From Nitrosomonas sp. Nm34 (GTDB lineage Bacteria > Pseudomonadota > Gammaproteobacteria > Burkholderiales > Nitrosomonadaceae): 64,000 nt of DNA. Both the position numbers and the translations under genes were made by a program. Below, piece by piece: positions 59,901-64,000 of this stretch (the stretch's first letter is position 1; the number at the start of each line of letters is the position of its first letter). The stretch covers positions 62,001 to 126,000 of the forward strand of contig NZ_FORD01000002.1 of assembly GCF_900113925.1 (NCBI RefSeq). The letters are read 5' to 3'. The notes beneath the pieces were generated by a model, which saw only the letters and a program-made list of their open reading frames with translations, did not search any database and was not told the origin of the DNA.

Positions 59901-60275
59901 ACCGCCGTTCCGCAGCAATTAAACCGCTTTCGGGCCAGTAGCCCGGATCTTTTGTTGTATATGGTTTGGCGTAATGGTGAAGCGGTATTTTGCGAAAAAG
60001 ACGAACAGGGCGAATTTATTCCCCGCCAAGCGGTGTATAACATTAAGACGGCTCAGTTTTTCGAGGGTGAAACAAAAACCAAGCTATGGCTAATTAGAGA
60101 TTATCAAACTATTTTGCGCCGATATGTTGAAGCGGAATCCAATACAGATGAAATCGAGATCGAGCAAATCATGCAAGCAAAATCTGAACGCTATGGTGAA
60201 ATTACGCTGCGTACAAATACCGATCGGCCGTGGATGTATTCGGATCAGTTTGGTTTGTTTCAAGACATGAACTAA
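56938..60275 (+). CDS. cas3: Cas2-Cas3 fusion helicase-nuclease, type I-F, frame broken near 59.3 kb
   Basis: In type I-F systems Cas2 and Cas3 are fused: the protein joins spacer integration and degrades targeted DNA. The first frame (56938-59340, 800 residues) has the Cas2 domain (1-90), an HD nuclease (His123-Asp124 in AALLHDWGKATALFQSKL), Walker A at 421-428 (ASTGSGKTVANA), the DEVD box at 586-589 and motif III SSATIPP at about 615. It stops early at TAG 59338. The third frame, open beyond the stop, continues Cas3 through EEVGRDHDFDW, motif VI LAGRVLRHR and the C-terminal domain to 60275. Together they give the usual length of about 1110 residues. The frame is lost by a one-base deletion or a two-base insertion around 59311-59321. 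Confidence 0.93.
59311..59340 (+). other. Frameshift site in cas2-3, with near-slippery heptamer
   Basis: In frame 1 the sequence reads LRATNKKNI then stop; the -1 frame reads HEQEKHLDSVLKRK, which joins the downstream Cas3 part. CGCGC at 59314-59318 could reflect a gained GC pair or a lost base. The heptamer G-AAA-AAC (59328-59334) sits just before the TAG at 59338, and a -1 slip there would restore the full protein. It is one base away from the efficient A-AAA-AAC type. Confidence 0.7.
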
Positions 60276-60339
60276 ATCAAAACAAGGCAATTATGCTGAT
60301 TTAATTTCCCCGCCAAACTGACAAAGGAGGCCGTACTCA

Positions 60340-61590
60340 ATGAATCAATCTATTTTAACGTTTTTTTCCGAGCGAAAAATGGCTTGGTTAAAAATGAAGT
60401 TGAAAACAACGGCAGATACGGATGAACAAGCTGCCATTCAACAAGAAGCAGAAGACAAATTTTCCTTATCGACCTGGCTGCCTGATGCCGCCAAGCGAGC
60501 AGCTTGGCTTTCAATAGTAAGCCATCCAAGCAAATTTAGTCATCCAAGCGCGAAGACCAGTTCGATTATTGCCGACAGCCACCAAGCCAACGATGGCTAT
60601 TTGCGCAGCGGTAATGTTGCTTATGAGCTGGATGTGTTCGGCAATGCGGCGGCAATGGATGTCTACAGATTTCTTTGCCTGCCTATGGGCGGCGGAGAAA
60701 CGGTGTTGCAGCATTTGGAGAAGGATAGCGCAGAGGTTAAACAACTATTAGATATTCCAACTGCGAGCTACGAAAACCTGCGTTCCGGCTTTCTCGCCGT
60801 CAAGCAAAGCAGCATTGGTAATAAGACGGATGGTTTGGTCAAGCAGGTGTATTTTCCTGTCGATGCTGGCTATCACTTATTATCCATCCTGACCCCAGCC
60901 GGTTTGTTGACCCAAACTAAAAGCCGGATCGATGCCATGCGCTTTTCCGAAACCACCAGACAAGCCAAAGATAGCCGCCGGAAAAACGAGCACCATGCCG
61001 ACGGTTTCGACGATATCTTCGATCTGACTGTAACCATTTACGGTGGCACCAAACCACAAAACATTAGCGTGTTGAACAACCAGAATGCCGGTCGGGCCTA
61101 TTTGCTGAGTAGTGTGCCGCCGACCTTCGAACAGCGTCAGGTGCGTTTGCCGACGCGGCATTTCTTTAGAAACTCCCTTTCGGTTCGCCGTTTTCAAGAA
61201 AGCTTCCAGAATTTGAACCGATTGATGCATAGCGGCGTCAATAATATCCACGTCCGCGAAGGTATACGCAACACTCTCAAATATTTGATTGACTCGGTAT
61301 TGCAGCAAGCTTTCAGAATCCGCACCAGCGGGGCCGGTTGGTCACAAACCGAGCATTACCAGGCTGTACCTCTGGCACAACGAATTTGGCTGGACGATGC
61401 CTATCTCGAACAACGCGAGCAAAACGAAGATTGGCTGAATGAGGTGGCCAGCGATTTTGCCCGTTGGATTGTCAGAACTTACGAATACTCGTACAAGGAT
61501 AGCCGTACCAAGCTGGGCGACCACGAGTTTCGCGAATTGGTTTCTCTAGTCGAGCAGGCCATCACCGCCGACAAGGAGTTTTTCAGATGA
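60340..61590 (+). CDS. csy1: Csy1 (Cas8f), large subunit of the type I-F Cascade
   Basis: Csy1 recognises the PAM and forms the tail of the crRNA surveillance complex together with Csy2. The 416-residue protein starts at an ATG with a perfect AAAGGAGG site nine bases upstream. Visible family features are the long charged N terminus, DGYLRSGNVAYELDVFGNAAAMD (shortened here) in the middle, and the conserved LLSSVPPTFEQRQVRLPTRH with FFRNSLSVRRFQESFQNLNR. It lies 64 bases after cas2-3 and overlaps csy2 by four bases. Length is close to other Csy1 proteins. Confidence 0.93.
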   Translation: MNQSILTFFSERKMAWLKMKLKTTADTDEQAAIQQEAEDKFSLSTWLPDAAKRAAWLSIVSHPSKFSHPSAKTSSIIADSHQANDGYLRSGNVAYELDVFGNAAAMDVYRFLCLPMGGGETVLQHLEKDSAEVKQLLDIPTASYENLRSGFLAVKQSSIGNKTDGLVKQVYFPVDAGYHLLSILTPAGLLTQTKSRIDAMRFSETTRQAKDSRRKNEHHADGFDDIFDLTVTIYGGTKPQNISVLNNQNAGRAYLLSSVPPTFEQRQVRLPTRHFFRNSLSVRRFQESFQNLNRLMHSGVNNIHVREGIRNTLKYLIDSVLQQAFRIRTSGAGWSQTEHYQAVPLAQRIWLDDAYLEQREQNEDWLNEVASDFARWIVRTYEYSYKDSRTKLGDHEFRELVSLVEQAITADKEFFR

Positions 61591-62492
61591 TTCGACGTTT
61601 TCTGTTAATCCCCCGTTTGCAAATCCACAACGCCAATGCTATGAGCAGCCCTTATACCATCGGCTTTCCGGCCATGACGGCATGGCTGGGTGGTGTCCAC
61701 GCCTTGCAGCGCTATCTTCACCAGCAAGATTTGTCGAATATCGAGCTGATCAGCGTGGCAGTTAGCTGTCATCGCTTCGACTTACAAAGCTACAAAGGGC
61801 GAGGCGATTTTGTGCAATCCATCGTCGGTACTGCTAATCCACTGGACAAGGATGGTAGCCGGCCGGCATTCGTCGAAGAGGCACGCTGCCACTTGGAAGT
61901 TTCGTTATTGGTGGAGTTGGAAGGCTTCGATACCGACGAACAAGATCGCTTCGAAGTGCTGGTCAACCAAAAATTACGACAGATGAAATGGGCGGGGGGA
62001 GATGTATTGGCAGTCACGGATGTAAAAGTTTATACCGCTGACGAGAACGATGAACAGAGCGTTAAGAAATTGCTCAACCGCTTGATGCTCGGCTATGTCT
62101 TGATCGAGCGGCGCGAATTGATGGTGCAAGCTTTGCACGAGGAAGGCCAAGATGCACTGAACGCCTTGCTTGGATATCTGAAAGTGATGCATCGCAGCGA
62201 ACAAGATGAAGAAAGCGGTAAGGTCGCCTGGAGCAGCCAGTGCAAAGCACCGGGCTGGCTGGTGCCGATTGCCGTGGGCTTCCATGGCATTTCTGAGCTG
62301 GCCCAAGCTGCCAACCAACGCGACAACCAAACGCCGCACCGCTTCGCTGAAAGTGTGGTGACGCTGGGAGAATTCAAAATGCCTTATCGTATTAGTAACC
62401 TGGACGACGTGCTTTGGCAATATCACGCCGATACCGGACGAAATCTCTATCTTTGCCAAACCCTATCATCAGCAAAACTTATTGGAGACTAA
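61587..62492 (+). CDS. csy2: Csy2 (Cas5f)
   Basis: Csy2 pairs with Csy1 and caps the 5' handle of the crRNA. The 301-residue protein has the typical start RRFLLIPRLQIHNANAMSSP with YTIGFPAMTAWLGGVHALQR, the middle block VSCHRFDLQSYKGRGDFVQS, and the late WLVPIAVGFHGISELAQA. Start overlaps csy1 by ATGA and the end is four bases before csy3. It is slightly shorter than the best-known homologues but no domain appears lost. Confidence 0.94.
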   Translation: MIRRFLLIPRLQIHNANAMSSPYTIGFPAMTAWLGGVHALQRYLHQQDLSNIELISVAVSCHRFDLQSYKGRGDFVQSIVGTANPLDKDGSRPAFVEEARCHLEVSLLVELEGFDTDEQDRFEVLVNQKLRQMKWAGGDVLAVTDVKVYTADENDEQSVKKLLNRLMLGYVLIERRELMVQALHEEGQDALNALLGYLKVMHRSEQDEESGKVAWSSQCKAPGWLVPIAVGFHGISELAQAANQRDNQTPHRFAESVVTLGEFKMPYRISNLDDVLWQYHADTGRNLYLCQTLSSAKLIGD

Positions 62493-62495
62493 AAC

Positions 62496-63521
62496 ATGGC
62501 AGCAAAAAACGATGCAACTGTACTGGCTTTCGAGAAAAAATTGGTACCTTCGGATGGTTATTTATACGGCACCATATGGGAGGAGCGACGGCAAAAAGAA
62601 CCGGTGCCGCTAAAACTCAACGAAAAATCAGTGCGCGGTACGATTTCCAACCGGTTGAAGTCAGCGCAACAAAACGATCCGTTAAAACTGAACGCCGAAG
62701 TCGAAAAGCCCAATCTGCAAACAGTTGATGCCTGTGCGTTGACCGAACACCACGACACCCTCAAACTCAGCTTCACACTCAAAGTCTTGAGTGGCGTGGA
62801 AAAACCCTCCGCCAGCAACGGCCCGAATTTCAACACATTGTATCCGGGCGTAGCTAAAACTTATATCGATCAAGAAGGTTTCATTGAGCTTGCTAAACGT
62901 TACGCGACCAATATAGCCAATGCCCGCTATTTGTGGCGTAACCGGGTAGGTGCAGAAAAAATCGAAGTCGTCGTTGATACTGGTGATAACGACAAATTGA
63001 TATTCGATGCCAAGCAATTTTCGCTGCGCGACTTCGAATCCGACCATACTGGCTTGCTGCAAAAACTGGTGGATAAAATTGCTGCTGCTTTGTGCGGCCG
63101 TTTGCCGTACTTGCTGATTAATGTTGAGGCCTATGCGTTGATCGGCAAAGCGCAAGAAGTCTATCCCAGCGAAGAATTGATACTCGGAAACGGTAAAGGA
63201 GACAAAAGCAAAATTCTGTACGCGGTGAACGGCGTGGCGGCACTACATTCGCAAAAAATCGGCAACGCCTTACGCACCATCGACACCTGGTATCCAGAAT
63301 ACGAGGATTCCGCAATCGGTATCGGACCGATTGCCATTGAGCCTTACGGAGCCGTAACCAACTTGGGCAAAGCCTTCCGTAGTCCAAAAGACAAAGCCGA
63401 TTTTTATACGCTGTTCGATCGTTTTGCCTTAGGTGAAAAGCTCGCAGACAAAAACCAGGAACATTACGTTATGGCTGTATTAGTGCGCGGCGGTGTATTT
63501 GGGCAAAGCGGTAAGGAATAG
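62496..63521 (+). CDS. csy3: Csy3 (Cas7f), Cascade backbone subunit
   Basis: Csy3 forms the six-subunit backbone along the spacer part of the crRNA. The 341-residue protein has the N-terminal LAFEKKLVPSDGYLYGTIWE, the block CALTEHHDTLKLSFTLKVLSG, RYLWRNRVGAEKIEVVV, and the late IGPIAIEPYGAVTNLGKAFR. Length equals that of the P. aeruginosa protein to within a residue or two. ATG at 62496 directly after csy2; csy4 starts four bases beyond its stop. Confidence 0.95.
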   Translation: MAAKNDATVLAFEKKLVPSDGYLYGTIWEERRQKEPVPLKLNEKSVRGTISNRLKSAQQNDPLKLNAEVEKPNLQTVDACALTEHHDTLKLSFTLKVLSGVEKPSASNGPNFNTLYPGVAKTYIDQEGFIELAKRYATNIANARYLWRNRVGAEKIEVVVDTGDNDKLIFDAKQFSLRDFESDHTGLLQKLVDKIAAALCGRLPYLLINVEAYALIGKAQEVYPSEELILGNGKGDKSKILYAVNGVAALHSQKIGNALRTIDTWYPEYEDSAIGIGPIAIEPYGAVTNLGKAFRSPKDKADFYTLFDRFALGEKLADKNQEHYVMAVLVRGGVFGQSGKE

Positions 63522-63524
63522 GCT

Positions 63525-64000
63525 ATGCGCTGTTATTGTGAAATTACTTTACTACCCACTCCTGAACTCAATCTTAACTTCCTCTGGTCCAAAGTCTTCC
63601 AACAAATTCACCTTGGCTTGGTTAAAATACAGGATGATAAAGGTCAAGTGCCTATTGGAGTTTCATTTCCAGAGTACGTGATTAGCGAGAAATGCAGTGT
63701 CTTGGGCGGCAAGTGCCGGTTGCTTGCTCAAGATGAGGCCACGCTCTCCCGTTTTGATGCCGCGAAATGGCTGAACCGCTTGAGCGATTATGTGCATTGC
63801 AGCAGTATTCGTCCGGTGCCTAGAAAACTTAAGGGATACGCGATCTACCACCGCCAGCAACCCAAAACCAGCAAAGAGCGCTTAGCCCGGCGTTATGCCG
63901 TGCGGCATAACGAGAGTTATGACGAGGCGTTGCTTCGCTATAACGACATGGTGCATACATCCATAACAACGCCGTTTATTCGCCTCAAAAGTTTGAGTAG
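63525..64000 (+). CDS. csy4: Csy4 (Cas6f) crRNA endonuclease, C-terminal end beyond window
   Basis: Csy4 cuts the CRISPR transcript at the base of each repeat hairpin and stays bound. The visible 158 residues (MRCYCEITLLPTPELNLNFL at the start) include His29 at the same position as the catalytic His of the P. aeruginosa enzyme, and the arginine-rich RNA-binding helix at about 109-130 (PRKLKGYAIYHR, SKERLARRYA). The last visible residues (TTPFIRLKSLSS) fit the final part of the family, so only about ten to fifteen residues should lie past the window end. The CRISPR array is expected directly after. Confidence 0.93.
   Translation, partial: MRCYCEITLLPTPELNLNFLWSKVFQQIHLGLVKIQDDKGQVPIGVSFPEYVISEKCSVLGGKCRLLAQDEATLSRFDAAKWLNRLSDYVHCSSIRPVPRKLKGYAIYHRQQPKTSKERLARRYAVRHNESYDEALLRYNDMVHTSITTPFIRLKSLS

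Noticed and set aside
59367..60275. Separate gene after the cas2-3 stop
   Set aside because: The frame carries the Cas3 C-terminal helicase motifs (LAGRVLRHR) and is open upstream of the supposed start back past the stop of the first part, so it is the second part of the broken cas2-3, not an independent gene.
1..64000. tRNA or rRNA genes
   Set aside because: No tRNA T-loop/acceptor pairing or rRNA-like stretch was seen; the few ttcgaatc matches lie inside coding sequence.

Overview
The window looks like chromosome of a betaproteobacterium, most likely a Nitrosomonas-type member of the Nitrosomonadaceae. This is an inference from gene order (leuC-leuD-leuB-asd-fimV-truA-trpF-trpB-trpA-accD-folC-dedD-cvpA-purF-metZ, and rpoE-rseA-mucD-grx-lepA-lepB-rnc-era-pdxJ-acpS-nagZ) and from protein character; no rRNA or tRNA gene is present to prove it.

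Region 1 (1-25 kb) is core biosynthesis. It holds the end of leuC, an old tandem duplication that yields two entericidin-like lipoprotein genes and a chimeric leuD/leuC mini-ORF, then leuD and leuB, asd, a short FimV-like protein, truA, the trpFBA-accD-folC-dedD-cvpA-purF-metZ run, two cyclophilins, cysS, the NAD(P)HX repair enzyme and purL. Region 2 (25-44 kb) holds a ChaN-PDZ protein, a leftward GlrK-QseG-GlrR signalling cluster, nadB, and the rpoE/rseA/mucD envelope-stress operon. That operon lacks rseB and carries a long hairpin in the gap. It runs into the lepA-lepB-rnc-era and pdxJ-acpS-nagZ blocks, with no recO in the usual place, and ends with a lone lpdA. Region 3 (44-51 kb) holds a secreted protein with a Ser/Glu/Ala repeat, and an AddAB-type helicase-nuclease pair.

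Region 4 (51.5-53.8 kb) is gene-poor and repeat-rich. It holds two good copies and one decayed copy of a roughly 100 bp inverted-repeat element that also occurs at 7.3 and 26.4 kb. It also holds three direct copies of a roughly 90 bp repeat, each ending in three DnaA-box-like nonamers. Region 5 (53.8-64 kb) is a defence block: a HEPN-MNT toxin-antitoxin pair, a WYL regulator and a type I-F CRISPR-Cas operon (cas1, cas2-3, csy1, csy2, csy3, csy4). The cas2-3 frame is broken by a shift near 59.3 kb, and csy4 runs off the window. No CRISPR array lies inside the window.

The most notable items are the DnaA-box repeats, the cas2-3 frameshift beside a near-slippery heptamer, the mobile inverted-repeat family, the duplication inside the leu operon, and the absence of rseB and recO from their usual places.
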